Source: a virus
Virus record (IMG/VR): IMGVR_UViG_3300032236_001327
Location: 1-37,506 of that record
DNA: 37,506 nucleotides
Reading direction: 5' to 3' (one strand)
Shown piece by piece: positions 7,125 through 18,100 of this stretch. The position numbers and the translations under genes were made by a program. Position 1 is the first letter of the stretch. The number at the start of each line of letters is the position of its first letter. The notes under the pieces were generated by a model. It did no database searches. It worked only from the letters and a program-made list of their open reading frames with translations, and was not told the origin of the DNA.

Positions 7125-8038
7125 AAACTGTCGATTTCGATTATGTTCTGCGGCAAGCCTGCGAGTTGACTGGGCGCGTGTATCCTCCAACGACCGAGGA
7201 AGCGTCTGCGTTCTCCACCTACATTGGAATGGCTCTGCGTCAGGCTTGGGAATCTTACGACTGGGGTGATTTCAAGTTGGTCAGCCAGGAGTTTTTTGCT
7301 CCCGATTACGATTCAACGCAGACCTACAACTCCGGTAATTTCATCTACTTCCCGACTGAACAAAAGTATTACCAGTGCGTTCAGAACACGACTGTTGGAA
7401 TCAGCCCGACTTCCAATGGCCCGAATGGTCAGTTGAACTCAGCCAACTGGTCTGAAGCATTGCCTGATTACGCTGGTGTTTCTGCTGGTACCTGGTCGTC
7501 TTCCACAAGCTACACGCAGGGACAGATTGTTCTGTGGGCTTACGATCAAAACTACTATCAGTGCATCGTTTCAAGCTCTGGAACGACTTCCCCGTCGAAT
7601 GCTGCTGTTTGGGGAATGCTGAATCCGTTCATTCGTACTATCAGCGAGACGGCTGACAACAACGGCACTGCGAGAACGAACATCATCGGAGAAGTGATGG
7701 CTGTTTACTCGGTCAATCCTGAAGTCGCTTGGAAGCAGCGGTTGCTCAACTTCTCGTTCTACAACGGAGACATTTTGATTGGAGATCAGCTACCATATGT
7801 CTGGGTGGAATACAGAATCGCTCCGACTAACTTTTCTTCTGGTGATCCTGGTGCAATTCCGTATCGCTTCCAGAACATCGTCGCTCTTCGTTCGGCTGGA
7901 ATGATGCTTAAAGTTGACGGCAAGAACGACCTCGGAAACGAGCTGATGGCAATGGGCGAAGCTGCTTTGACCGACGAGATCGACAAAGTTGCACGTCAGG
8001 AAATGCAAACTCGGCAGGTTGTTTATCAAGGACGCTAA
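7121..8038 (+). CDS. Head-to-tail adaptor with tandem carbohydrate-binding-like inserts
   Basis: A 305-residue protein. Residues 1-60 and 175-305 look like a podovirus head-tail adaptor: an N-terminal helical segment with [11 protein letters not shown] and a C-terminal helical end with [12 protein letters not shown]. Between them are two similar modules (about 64-113 and 125-167). Each has Tyr/Gly (YNSGN, YTQGQ), an aromatic strand and YYQC, then a tryptophan, the spacing of small chitin-binding/CBM5-12-like domains. The gene overlaps the nozzle gene (TAATG). The adaptor call rests on position and on its ends; sugar binding by the inserts is inferred. Confidence 0.65.
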   Translation: MKTVDFDYVLRQACELTGRVYPPTTEEASAFSTYIGMALRQAWESYDWGDFKLVSQEFFAPDYDSTQTYNSGNFIYFPTEQKYYQCVQNTTVGISPTSNGPNGQLNSANWSEALPDYAGVSAGTWSSSTSYTQGQIVLWAYDQNYYQCIVSSSGTTSPSNAAVWGMLNPFIRTISETADNNGTARTNIIGEVMAVYSVNPEVAWKQRLLNFSFYNGDILIGDQLPYVWVEYRIAPTNFSSGDPGAIPYRFQNIVALRSAGMMLKVDGKNDLGNELMAMGEAALTDEIDKVARQEMQTRQVVYQGR

Positions 8039-11000
8039 TGCCTGACATTCAACAGATTACTGACAAGGATGAGACGTTCATTGGCGTTGTTTCGCGTCTT
8101 GATCCGCAGATGGTTGATCCGAACTACGTCAGTCAGGCTGTAAATCGCAAGTTTGAGTCGAAGCTCATCAGCAACCGATGGGGAATCATCCAGCCCAAGT
8201 GGGGGGGGAAGTGGAATACCAACCGGCAGTCGTTCAGCGTTTCAAAAGGTGGTACGTTGTGGACTAGGTCGTCTCCAGGCGCACAGATTCCGGCTGGTAC
8301 TGTTGTTTGTTCTGATCCTGATCCCTCTTACAACACGCTGATTGTCAAGAACGGTGCGCGAGTGGTGAGTGACGACAATACGAACTGCACGCTCAACACT
8401 GCGACGTATTCTTGGACAGGATCAAGCCCAAGCACTTGGGGACTCACTTACTACACTGCCACTACCAAGTTTACGGACATTCTCGGGATGATGCAGTACC
8501 GGGATCCGCAGACTGGAAACAGCGCACTGATTGTCGCCACAAATGAGGTCAGAACGTCCGACGGTGGGCAAGGAAAGGTCTATCTTGTCCGGCCTAACTC
8601 GTCGCACTTGGAGATACCGCTGAACGGTTGGGACATCTACGGTCCTGTTAAGATGATCCAGTGCGACAACGCAATCGCCATGCTGCGACCGTTCTCGGAT
8701 CGTTACTACTTCAAGGGAAGCGCGATCAACGCAACGAGCGACTACGTTACGCTGAACGTCATTCCTGATCTGGCGACTGGAAATCGTGTCATCATCGGTC
8801 AGGTTGATCCAGCTCCTCCAATCTACACGGCTGCATCGTTTTCCAGCGGTCAAGGATTCGGACTTTGGGTTAACGTTAACGGAAACAAGGTATCATTTTA
8901 CACGTCTGAAACGGCTGCAAGAACTGGAGGAGCAACTGGAAAGGTTGATCTTGCTGCTTCGTCGTCGTCTTACCGTTACTTTATCCAGCGACAGAACAAT
9001 ACGACTGGTAACAACATTGTTCAGCCTGAACTGGATTTTGAGAATGGCTCCTATCCGCTGTTGATGCAGTCGAATGGGACTTCCAAGATTGCAATCGTTG
9101 CTGGATTCAACCGTGTTGCGAGCAGTCTGTTCATTTCAAGCGCAGATTCGGTTGCGAACACGATCACGGTTTATAACCACGGGTTTGTTCCTGGAGACAA
9201 GGTTGTAATCTCGTCTGCAAGCGTTTCAGATTTTAACAAGACCTACTACGTCTACCCGGTTGATGCCAACACGCTTAAGTTGTTCTACGGAGCAACGGCT
9301 GAAACGGATTCGCTTGTAAATGCCAATCGCGCAACGGCAAAGGCTACTGTTGCAAAGGTTACTGCGACTCCTTCAGTTCCTCCTGTAGTTGGTGGAGTGT
9401 TTACTACTGGAACTTACCCGGTGCCATCTGCAAATGGTGGTGCTGGATACGATTCTGCTCCTGCTGTCACATTGTCTGGAGGCGGAACTCTTGCTACCGC
9501 GCACGCTGTTGTCAGTGGTGGACAAGTTACTGCAATCGTTGTTGATACTGGTGGAAATGGTTACACTGGAACTCCAGCCATTTCTGTTGCTGCTCCTGCT
9601 CAGTACGGAATCACGGCTGTCACAGTCACTGCAAACGGTGCTGGATACAACGTCACTCCTGCTGCCACTTGCGCATCTGTCACCGGAAGTGTTCTGACTG
9701 TTTCGCTTGGAACTGGAAACGAAAGTGATTCTGTCAGCAGCATTGCGGTATCAAGCCCAGGTTACATTGCGTCTTCTTCAGACGTTGATGTCTCGATTGA
9801 TTTCCCGTCCACTGCTGTAAACGTATACGCTTCGTTCACTGGGACGATTTCCAAGTTTGAGGCCAGTGGAATGCCAATTCCAGCAGGACGTGAAGGTTGC
9901 TATTTCCAGAACAGACTGTTGATGGTCTACGGCTTTGACATGCTGGCTGTGTCTGATGTTCTGGATCCGCTTCACTACTCGCCAATCATCAACGAGTTTA
10001 AGCTGAACTCAGGTTCAAATGACAAAGTCGTCGCAGTATACCCGTTCAATCAAACGACGCTTATCGTCTTCAAAACCAACTCGATTCTCGCGATTGAGAA
10101 CCTTTATGGGGATCTCTCATCTGTGCGACTTTCTGAGGTCACACGCGAGTTTGGTTGCATTGCTCCTCTTTCTATTGCTGGCACTGGGTCTGACGTTGTT
10201 TTCCTGACTCAACGCGGAGTCGCTTCACTTAAGCAGACAGAATACGGAATCAGTCAATCTGTTGTCGTTCCGATTTCCAACCCAATTCAGCCTGAGATTG
10301 ACGACATCGACAAGGCATTGGCGTACAAGGCCGTTGGAACGTACTTCGACAACCGCTACTTGCTTTCTGTTCCTTTGAACGAAGGGAATGGAACCAATCA
10401 GCGCACGTTGGTATTCAACTTCTTAAATCAGGCTTGGGAAGGTTACTGGGAAGGAAGTCTGCTTCTGCCTCGCTACTTTTCTCGCGTCAGTTTGTACGGA
10501 TCTGACTATCTCGCTTGGTCTGATGAGAGTGGATTCGTTCATTACTTCGACAAGCAGGCTTGGGCTGACCGAAAGATTGACGGCACTGAGTTGCAGGTCT
10601 CAACGCGCATCGAATTCAGAGGATACACTTTTGGAACTCCAGTCCACAAGCAATACACAGGAATTGAGATCGAACTGAATTACAGCAATCCGAGGTACTC
10701 GTTTGTTGTGAATCTGGATGGCGTGAACGAGGTAATGACGCTTGCGAGCAACCAGACTCAGTCTCGCACGACCTACTTCAATTACGGTGTTCCAGACTAC
10801 GTCACAACGAACGTGAACGACGATTTCTGGTCGCCATACCGCAAGGACTACTCTTGGCAGCCGGGCCTTCGTTGCGGGAACAATGGAGTTCGAGTGAACC
10901 AAAGGCAGGTGATTGTCTCCAAGTACCGACTTCGCAGACACGGCAATACGATTCAGCCTGTTTTGACTTCCGATCAGGGGAATGTGGAAGTCTCATCAAT

Positions 11001-11049
11001 GATGTTGTACGCAATTCCTTTCAGAATGTTTGGACGAACCGACGTTTGA
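8038..11049 (+). CDS. Tail nozzle / tail tubular protein B-like
   Basis: A 1,003-residue protein. The N-terminal segment ([20 protein letters not shown] followed by KLISNRWGI) is the recognisable start of T7 gp12/P22 gp10-like nozzle proteins that form the distal tube of short tails. Residues about 445-560 form a Gly/Val/Thr-rich insert with repeated GxGY-x-P strands ([31 protein letters not shown]), as in surface-exposed beta modules. The rest returns to nozzle-type sequence, with [12 protein letters not shown] near residue 800. An AAGGA lies upstream, and the start overlaps the adaptor stop. Confidence 0.8.
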   Translation: MPDIQQITDKDETFIGVVSRLDPQMVDPNYVSQAVNRKFESKLISNRWGIIQPKWGGKWNTNRQSFSVSKGGTLWTRSSPGAQIPAGTVVCSDPDPSYNTLIVKNGARVVSDDNTNCTLNTATYSWTGSSPSTWGLTYYTATTKFTDILGMMQYRDPQTGNSALIVATNEVRTSDGGQGKVYLVRPNSSHLEIPLNGWDIYGPVKMIQCDNAIAMLRPFSDRYYFKGSAINATSDYVTLNVIPDLATGNRVIIGQVDPAPPIYTAASFSSGQGFGLWVNVNGNKVSFYTSETAARTGGATGKVDLAASSSSYRYFIQRQNNTTGNNIVQPELDFENGSYPLLMQSNGTSKIAIVAGFNRVASSLFISSADSVANTITVYNHGFVPGDKVVISSASVSDFNKTYYVYPVDANTLKLFYGATAETDSLVNANRATAKATVAKVTATPSVPPVVGGVFTTGTYPVPSANGGAGYDSAPAVTLSGGGTLATAHAVVSGGQVTAIVVDTGGNGYTGTPAISVAAPAQYGITAVTVTANGAGYNVTPAATCASVTGSVLTVSLGTGNESDSVSSIAVSSPGYIASSSDVDVSIDFPSTAVNVYASFTGTISKFEASGMPIPAGREGCYFQNRLLMVYGFDMLAVSDVLDPLHYSPIINEFKLNSGSNDKVVAVYPFNQTTLIVFKTNSILAIENLYGDLSSVRLSEVTREFGCIAPLSIAGTGSDVVFLTQRGVASLKQTEYGISQSVVVPISNPIQPEIDDIDKALAYKAVGTYFDNRYLLSVPLNEGNGTNQRTLVFNFLNQAWEGYWEGSLLLPRYFSRVSLYGSDYLAWSDESGFVHYFDKQAWADRKIDGTELQVSTRIEFRGYTFGTPVHKQYTGIEIELNYSNPRYSFVVNLDGVNEVMTLASNQTQSRTTYFNYGVPDYVTTNVNDDFWSPYRKDYSWQPGLRCGNNGVRVNQRQVIVSKYRLRRHGNTIQPVLTSDQGNVEVSSMMLYAIPFRMFGRTDV

Positions 11050-11052
11050 CCT

Positions 11053-11973
11053 ATGCCTCTATTTGTAACTGTTACGCCTGGAACGACTGTGACTTCCAGT
11101 ACTACGCTGGACGCAGCCACTCTCAACCTGCTTGGTACGCCTTCTGTTGACATCACAGGAAGCGTTGATGGCGGTTCGCTTACGCTTGCACCAGGGTCCG
11201 TTGACAATACGAACCTGAAGGCAATGAATGCGACGACGATCAAGGCAAATCCTGCGTCTATTTCGGCCACTCCGACGGACGTTGTTGTGGATTCAAATAC
11301 GATGGCGATTGATTCCGTCAATGGTCTTCGAGTTAAGACAAATGGAGTTCAGTACGCAAACATTCAGCAGGTAGCCGCGTCTAACCTTCTTGGAAATCCA
11401 TACGGATCTGCTGCAAATGTTTCTGGGATTACGCTTGGAACAAATCTTTCGTTTGCTGGAACTGTTTTGAACGCAGCAGTGTCGGCTTCCAACATGAAGT
11501 TGGCTGGATACGCTGTTCTGAATTCAACTCAGAGTATTGCTGGAAGCTCTGGATGGACAGACATCACAAACCTCAGCATCACAACTCCAACCCCACAGAG
11601 TTCATCAAGCAAGTTTTTGCTATTTGCTGTCGTTTCTGGATCAACCAAATATTTTGAAGGTGGAGCATTCAGGTTTTTGCGTGGAGCCACTGCGATTGGA
11701 ACAGGATCAGCAGGAGCTTTGGCGGCAACATCTTCAGGAGTTGGTCTTACTTCTAATTTTCTCAGCCCTGCGAATTCAGCAACGCTTCTTTATGTTGATG
11801 CTCCAGCTTCTGCAACGGCAGTAACTTACAAGGTTCAAGGAAATTGTTTTACAGTTGCTGGAGCTTCTGGAACTGGGACTTTGGATATCAATCGAAACAC
11901 TACATACGGAAGCCCCGCTACCGCTATCGCTGTTTCAACAATTTCTTACTTTGTTGTTGTTGAGGTCATCTAG
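11053..11973 (+). CDS. Second tail fibre-like protein
   Basis: A 306-residue Ser/Thr/Ala/Asn-rich all-beta protein. The N-terminal half resembles a phage fibre shaft (SVDNTNLKAMNATTIKANP and ANVSGITLGTNLSF). The C-terminal 140 residues (beginning SGWTDITNLSITTP and ending AIAVSTISYFVVVEV) have the strand pattern of a compact jelly-roll receptor-binding tip. It follows the nozzle gene, the usual position for a tail-attached fibre. Its stop overlaps the GTG of the next gene (TAGTG). Confidence 0.7.
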   Translation: MPLFVTVTPGTTVTSSTTLDAATLNLLGTPSVDITGSVDGGSLTLAPGSVDNTNLKAMNATTIKANPASISATPTDVVVDSNTMAIDSVNGLRVKTNGVQYANIQQVAASNLLGNPYGSAANVSGITLGTNLSFAGTVLNAAVSASNMKLAGYAVLNSTQSIAGSSGWTDITNLSITTPTPQSSSSKFLLFAVVSGSTKYFEGGAFRFLRGATAIGTGSAGALAATSSGVGLTSNFLSPANSATLLYVDAPASATAVTYKVQGNCFTVAGASGTGTLDINRNTTYGSPATAIAVSTISYFVVVEVI

Positions 11974-12443
11974 TGATCTCAAAGGTTCTAGCGTACTTTA
12001 GAGCAAAACTATCAGACGCTTTTGACAAGTGGTCTGATGAGGAGTTGGAAGACTTTATCGAATTCCATCTAAAGCGCGGGACACTCAAGGTTCTCACCAG
12101 GTCAGGGCAAGTAGTCGCTGTTCTTTGCGGTTGGCAGCAGGTTGGACCAGATCGCATACCGTTTGCTTGGCAGGAAAGTGATCTGAATGGTGATCATTGG
12201 TATTGGTATCAATTCGCTGCTAACAGCCCAGAAGATGCCATGTCTGTAGCAGCTTCTTTTGTACTTGAAAGACCGCAGTCCGCGCTCCTTCCTTCTGTTG
12301 GATTTCGGAATGGAAAGTGGAGACGTTACAAGTTTGGAATCCTAGGTCTCTACAAGAAAGGGAACACGCTTTATGACGGTAGATGCTCCAGCACCACGCG
12401 ACTACGCACAGGAAACTCGGGACACGCTTCAAGCTCAGCTTGA
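11973..12443 (+). CDS. Hypothetical protein between fibre and internal virion genes
   Basis: A 156-residue protein starting at a GTG that overlaps the previous TAG. It is rich in aromatic residues and charge (for example HWYWYQFAA and GKWRRYKFGI). Its last 71 bases overlap the next gene. I do not recognise the family. The place between tail and ejection genes is where T7-like phages encode a small virion-assembly protein, so an assembly or acetyltransferase-like role can be considered but is not shown. The low-complexity Ser-rich end may be only a by-product of the overlap. Confidence 0.65.
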   Translation: MISKVLAYFRAKLSDAFDKWSDEELEDFIEFHLKRGTLKVLTRSGQVVAVLCGWQQVGPDRIPFAWQESDLNGDHWYWYQFAANSPEDAMSVAASFVLERPQSALLPSVGFRNGKWRRYKFGILGLYKKGNTLYDGRCSSTTRLRTGNSGHASSSA

Positions 12444-13413
12444 TCTTGCACCGCAGAAGTATGCTGCCGAGGCCCAATACGCTCCTCAGTACCAGGCTCT
12501 CCAGCTTGGAATGCTCAAGAGCGCAATGCCGCAGCTTCTTGACGTGTATGGTCAGGCTGCCCCTCGTCTTGGCCAGATTGAGTCCGCTGCTCGTTCTGCA
12601 AGCCGTGCTGGCGACATTGCCGACATTGCAAACCTAGGACCACAAGCTCGCGCTGCCATTCGGGCGTCCAACCCGGATCAGGCTGCGATGATTGACCGGA
12701 TGACTGCTCAGGCCAATTCCGGTCTGGCTGCTGGATCCAATCTGACTCCTGAACAGCAGAACATGGTCACTCAGCAGTTGCGTTCTGGGTTGGCTGCACG
12801 CGGTCTTGCAAATCAGCCGTCTGGCGCAATGCAGGAAGCTGTTCGCTCTCAGATGATGGGTGCCGGTCTTCAGCAGCAGCGTTCCCAACAGGCAATGCAG
12901 GCTCTTGGAGCGTCTCAGGGACTCTACGGCGACGTGTTCCAGCAGATCCTTGGAAGACCTTCTCAAGCGTTTGGAGCCACTGGTGCAATGACAAATCAGG
13001 CTCAAGGATTCAATCCCGGCCAGTTGTTCAATCCAGAATCTGCTTACGCCCAGAACATTTACGCCGGAAACCAGCAGTCTCAGTTGGCTGCCAATGCGGC
13101 TGGTGCAAGTGCAACTGGTTCAATGATTGGTGGTGGTCTCAGTGCGCTCGGAAGCATGGGGGGAGGAATGTTTCAAGCTGCTGGAAACGCAGGTGGCTTT
13201 GGAAATCTCTTTGGTTGCTACGTTGCCCGCGAGTGCATTCCTGACCAATGGGAAGCGTTCTTCTTCTGGAAGGAATTGGCTGGCCCTGAGTGGTTCCGCA
13301 ACCTGTACGACCAGAACGCCAAGGAATTTGCTCAGTTCATTTCTGACAAGCCTGCCATCAAGCGCGTCATTGCTTGGTGGATGAAGGCCAAGATCAACTC
13401 TATCTTCAACTAA
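12373..13413 (+). CDS. Internal virion / DNA-ejection protein (gp14-like position)
   Basis: A 346-residue Ala/Gln/Gly-rich protein. The N-terminus (AQYAPQYQALQLGMLKSA) and the Gln/Ala-rich helical middle match short-tailed phage ejection proteins of the T7 gp14 type. A glycine-rich hydrophobic stretch (about 235-275) could insert in a membrane. The end carries a cysteine-aromatic motif (CYVARECI then W..FRNLYDQ and a basic tail). I associate similar C-termini with other phage virion proteins. It is the first of three consecutive large internal-virion-protein candidates, which are expected to form a trans-envelope channel at infection. Confidence 0.7.
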   Translation: MTVDAPAPRDYAQETRDTLQAQLDLAPQKYAAEAQYAPQYQALQLGMLKSAMPQLLDVYGQAAPRLGQIESAARSASRAGDIADIANLGPQARAAIRASNPDQAAMIDRMTAQANSGLAAGSNLTPEQQNMVTQQLRSGLAARGLANQPSGAMQEAVRSQMMGAGLQQQRSQQAMQALGASQGLYGDVFQQILGRPSQAFGATGAMTNQAQGFNPGQLFNPESAYAQNIYAGNQQSQLAANAAGASATGSMIGGGLSALGSMGGGMFQAAGNAGGFGNLFGCYVARECIPDQWEAFFFWKELAGPEWFRNLYDQNAKEFAQFISDKPAIKRVIAWWMKAKINSIFN

Positions 13414-13414
13414 C

Positions 13415-15118
13415 ATGGCCCAATACGGATATAGCGCAGGCTACCAAGGTGGCGGACCAAGCCCTGTCCCTTCTGGGTACATTGAGGCGTACGCGAACGC
13501 TGGTCGTTCAATCGGCCAAGGAATTGCCAGCATTGGGAAGGACGTTCAGGACACGATCCGCGAGTACGCCAAGAACAAGGCTGAAGATCAGTACGCGACT
13601 TCCAAGATTGAGTCCATGCTGGCTCAGTACGCTGGTTCAACTCAGGGACAGCCCACTGCCGATGGAGCTACTGCTGGCATGGATCATCTTGCTGGAATCA
13701 TTGGCCAGAAGAACCTGGACGCTTTTGTCAGTGGCAAGGCCAACCGAATGCAGAAGCTGGCGATTGCAAACTCGCTGGAAACCTACGGAGCGCAGCAGCA
13801 TCAGCGTTTGCAGAACGAGTACCTGAACGAGCAGCTTAAGGGTATTCAGGAACAGCAGCGTCAGCAGAAGGCTTTGGTTGAAATTCAGAAAGCTGTTGCT
13901 GGACTTCCAACGACCACGTCAACCACTGGTGAAGTTACGACGACTGTTCCGGGTGAAACTGTTCCGGCGATGGAGACTCAGGGTCCGCCTGAAATCAACA
14001 AGTCCGCGTATGCTGAGGCGTTGAAGGCGTACGGAACTAAACCTGATCAGCAACAGAAAATCTCTGAACTCCAATCTCAGATTGCTGCGTTGCGTGGAAA
14101 CACGGAAATCACTCCAGCCACGTTTACCGTTCCTAACGCTTACGGGCCTTCGTTTGGTGGGCTTGCTCCTGCCGTCAAGATTACTGAAACTCCTCAGGCG
14201 GCAGCGTTGCGAGCGGCTGAAGCACTTAAAAATCAGCCCAAAATTCAGGAACTCCAATCTCAGGTTGATGCTCTTAAATCTGCTCCTGCTGGTGAAATGC
14301 CTAAGCCTGAGCAGTTCCTGAAGTATCCTGAGCCTACCAAGCCGTATCAACTTCCTCCGACGACCAAGACTACGTCTGAGACGGTTGTTAAACCTGTTGA
14401 CCCTGAGCAGTATCGGAAACAGATCGCTCAAGAGTTTGCCAATCGTGGAATTCCAGTGACTCCAGAATTACTGAATCAGACTGCTCAAATTGCTGGTGTT
14501 CAGCTTCCGATTCAGGCTCAGACGCTTTCAATTCCGGGTGTTGGAACTGCTGTCAAAGTCGATGGCAAGGAGCAGTTTGTTCCTGTCAATCCTGACATGC
14601 TTCGCCACATTGAAGCGTCTTCCATCAATATCCCGGGAGAAGTGAATGCTCAGTTCAGAACTACTCAGGACCGAGAAAAGTTCAGTGAAGATCTGACCAC
14701 TTACAAAGAGATCAACAACAGCGTCAACAAGCTCACTTCAATCGTTGACAAGTACCCTGGTGTGTCTGGCCAGGTTGTCAGGTCTCTCAGCCCCACCGTT
14801 AGTGCTGAGATTCAAAACAATTTGAATTCGCTTCGTTCGCATTTGAACAAGCAGATCACTGGAGGTGGAAATCTGTCTGAAACTGACTACAAGCGAATTG
14901 ACGCTGTCATCGCAGACCCTAGCAAGTTCTTCACAATGGACTCTGCAACCAAGACCAAACTGCTTGGGTTGTCTCAAACCGCGAAGAGCAACCTTCAGAA
15001 CAAGTTTAAGGCGACAACCGTTTCTGGATCGCTCAATCTTGGTGGACCTCAGCCGTACAATCAGGGCGGTGCAATGAAGACGTTGACCTACAACCCGGTG
15101 ACCAAGTCGATGGAATAA
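13415..15118 (+). CDS. Internal virion protein (gp15-like position)
   Basis: A 567-residue protein. Residues 1-150 are helical and Gln-rich. The middle (about 155-345) is Pro/Thr/Gln-rich and holds two similar helical segments (KISELQSQIAALRG and KIQELQSQVDALKS). The C-terminal 160 residues form a helical domain (INNSVNKLTSIVDKYPGVSG and later DYKRIDAVIADPSKFFTM). This resembles helical domains of phage ejection proteins. It starts one base after the previous stop without a Shine-Dalgarno and ends two bases before the next gene. Confidence 0.65.
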   Translation: MAQYGYSAGYQGGGPSPVPSGYIEAYANAGRSIGQGIASIGKDVQDTIREYAKNKAEDQYATSKIESMLAQYAGSTQGQPTADGATAGMDHLAGIIGQKNLDAFVSGKANRMQKLAIANSLETYGAQQHQRLQNEYLNEQLKGIQEQQRQQKALVEIQKAVAGLPTTTSTTGEVTTTVPGETVPAMETQGPPEINKSAYAEALKAYGTKPDQQQKISELQSQIAALRGNTEITPATFTVPNAYGPSFGGLAPAVKITETPQAAALRAAEALKNQPKIQELQSQVDALKSAPAGEMPKPEQFLKYPEPTKPYQLPPTTKTTSETVVKPVDPEQYRKQIAQEFANRGIPVTPELLNQTAQIAGVQLPIQAQTLSIPGVGTAVKVDGKEQFVPVNPDMLRHIEASSINIPGEVNAQFRTTQDREKFSEDLTTYKEINNSVNKLTSIVDKYPGVSGQVVRSLSPTVSAEIQNNLNSLRSHLNKQITGGGNLSETDYKRIDAVIADPSKFFTMDSATKTKLLGLSQTAKSNLQNKFKATTVSGSLNLGGPQPYNQGGAMKTLTYNPVTKSME

Positions 15119-15120
15119 AT

Positions 15121-18100
15121 ATGCCTTACCAAATTGAAGTTCCGGGCAAGGCTGTCGTTTCTTTTCCTGACTCAGTTTCTCACGAAGAGGCACAAGGCAT
15201 TCTTGCCAAACAGTTTCCTCCAACCGGGGAAGACATCGCCACGCAAATGGCGAAAGATCCTTCGTTCACTCCAACCAAGGATCAGTTTGTTCTGTTCAAG
15301 GACTTCAAGGATCAGCAGTCAACCGACTACATTGACGGTTTCATCAAGGCTATCCCGCAGGTTGCTGAGGACATCGGAAAAGGTATTCCAGGCATGGCTC
15401 GGGCTTTCCTGAGTGCTGACAAGAGCCTTGCTGCTACTGGAGTTGAAGCGTTCTCGCAGGGAACACGCAATTTGTACGGGATGCTTGCTGAATCAGAAAG
15501 CCCATCCAGCCCTCTGTTCAAGTTCAAGTCGCTTCTGACTGGTGACGGTTCAGTCGATGATCAGTACAAGCAGTTCCTTGAAGCGCGTGATTTTTCCAAG
15601 AAAACCCAGGAGCTTGAATCTGGAAACAACACTCTGATTGCCAAGCCAGGTGAGATTGATCCTGATGCGGTCAAGGCCCTGAGCTACGTTCTTGATCCGA
15701 CTCTGTTGTTTGGCCCAGTCAAAGGATTGGCTGCTGCTGGTCACCTTGGTGAAGCTGGTCTGCGTGCTGCTGAAGCTCTTGGGCGTGTTGAAGCTGTTGC
15801 CGGAAAAGCTGGGCTCAAGGCTGCTGAAGCTGCTGGAACTGGATCGCAGGCCGTTGGCGAGACGATTGGAAAAACTGGTGCAACCATTGGACGAGTTGTT
15901 GATGACGTTGCGGGGATGACTGGAATTCCAGCTCCTCAGGCTCGCACGGTTCTTGGGGCTGCGCTTGGTGCCGGTTTGCTTGGATCTCACGATGTTGTCG
16001 CTGGTCTGGCTGCAACTGCTGTGGCTGGTGGTGTTCTGAATCGTGGTGGAGAAGTGCTGTCTGAAGCTGCAAAGATTGCCCAGCAAGGCCCAAGCCGTCT
16101 TGGCGTGTTGGAACGTGTAGCGATGTCTCCAAACGTCTCTGCTGAGGCTAAAAAGCTGGCTGGAGTGCTGGCTCAGGCTTCTCCCGTGATTGGATTCGCT
16201 GGAGACGTTGCCAAGGGTGCAGCAGAAGGAACTGCAATCGGATCTGCGCTTGGCTACTTGTCCACTGGAACGGCTGAGGGTGCTGGTGCGGGCGGTGGAT
16301 CTGGTGCTGCGCTTGGTACGATTGGCGGGACCATCGGTAGCATGATCAACATGCCTGCTAAGTCTCAGGAAGGTGCGCTTGCTGACATCACTCGGTTCGC
16401 AAGTGGAATCCCAGATGAACAGACTCGCACTCGCCTGATTGACGGTCTTTCTCGCATTGCTGGTGAGGACAAAAACTGGCGACGAGCTGCGGCCACGATT
16501 GACGCTGTCACTTCAGCACAGGAACGAGGCATTGAAGTAAAATTTGGTGCTCCCGATTCTCCTGCTGCGTTCTTCGATCCAAAGTCGAACTCCATCAACC
16601 TGAACCCTGACAAGTTCAACTCCGAAAGTGCAGTTCACGAGCTGGATCATGCACTCAGAGCTGGTGCGATTGGAAAGGCTTACAGCGAGGGTCTCAGGGA
16701 GGTAATCCTTGGTGTCAAAGATCAGAACGGTAATACGCTCAAGCCTGGTATTACTGACTTGAATGGACTTGCTGATGTTGCTGACAAGATTGCCGAGCAG
16801 TACAAAACCAATCCTGAACAGGAAGCGTTGTTCAAGCAGTTTGCTGAGACGCTGAAGTCTGGAGTTCCTGAAGCTGACAAGGCCGAGGCGATTGGATCTG
16901 TCATTGACGAGCTGACTTCCATCTACACCGGAAAGCTGTTTGCTCGCAAAGGAATGGAAGACGCTTTGACCAAGCGTTTGCCGCTGTTCTACCGGAACCT
17001 CGTTGATTCAGTCACTCAACGCATTTACGACAAGTTCAGAACGACTCTCTACGAGCGCGGAACTGCAATCCCTGTTGGAAACTCGATCAAGTACGCTTTC
17101 ACCGACGACCAAGGACGGTTGATCCGAATTCCAGAACTGGATGCTCTAATTGAGAAGTCAATCAAGTCCAGAGAGATCAGTGCTTCTGGTGGCATCAAGC
17201 AGGACGTTCCGTTGCCAAGCGACATGGAGATGTCTCCGTTGCGGTTTGAAAAGCTGGCCGGTGGCGACTACAAGCTGCGTCCAAAGAAGGACATTGAGGA
17301 TTTTGGAAAACAGTTCAACAAGGAGGCACTTGAACGTGTTGCAGCTGTCAGCAAGCCGGGTGATCCTGTGATGAAGGAAGTCTCTGTCGGTGTTGGCAAG
17401 GGACTCAGCTTGCGCGATCTGAACGAGACGCAGATTCAGGCATTGATCAATACCGACAAGCTTCCTGATTACTCCAAGAAACAGATCTACAACGACTGGA
17501 AGAACCTTCGTGATCCGTCCAAGGGAACAATACAGGACACGGTAAACTATCGTGTTTACGAGGAAAAGCATGGTGGTTCAAAGACCATTTTGCAGCCCAA
17601 GGCACAAATGACTCGGGACGACCGACTTGTTCACGACATCGTGCTAACTCCAAAGCGTGGAATCCTTCAGCGCGGAGTGAACGCTACCCGGGTCAAAGAC
17701 GCTCTTGCTAGGTTGATTCACGAGGACCGATACAAAGGTCTGTACCACACTCCTGGAGAGGCTGTCGTTGATCTTCACAAGTACCTGAACAATTTGACTC
17801 TTGGAGAAGGCAAGGCGATTCCGAGCGCACAGTTGTTTGGAGGTGGAGTCCGTGGAGAAAAGACCCGCAACTTGTTCCATGAAGCTGTTGGATTTCCCGG
17901 TGAACATCCAGATCGTCCTGCTGGATACGACATTTCCACGGTACGCGAAAAGGGAGTCAAAGCGGGTCAGGGAATCAAACACGAGGATCTGAACTACTAC
18001 CACATTAGGTCTTCCACTCCCACTGGTGAACGCTGGTCGTTTAACAACGAGGCGACGTACAAGCTGGGCAAGGTTAATTTTCAGCCGGAAGACTTTACCA

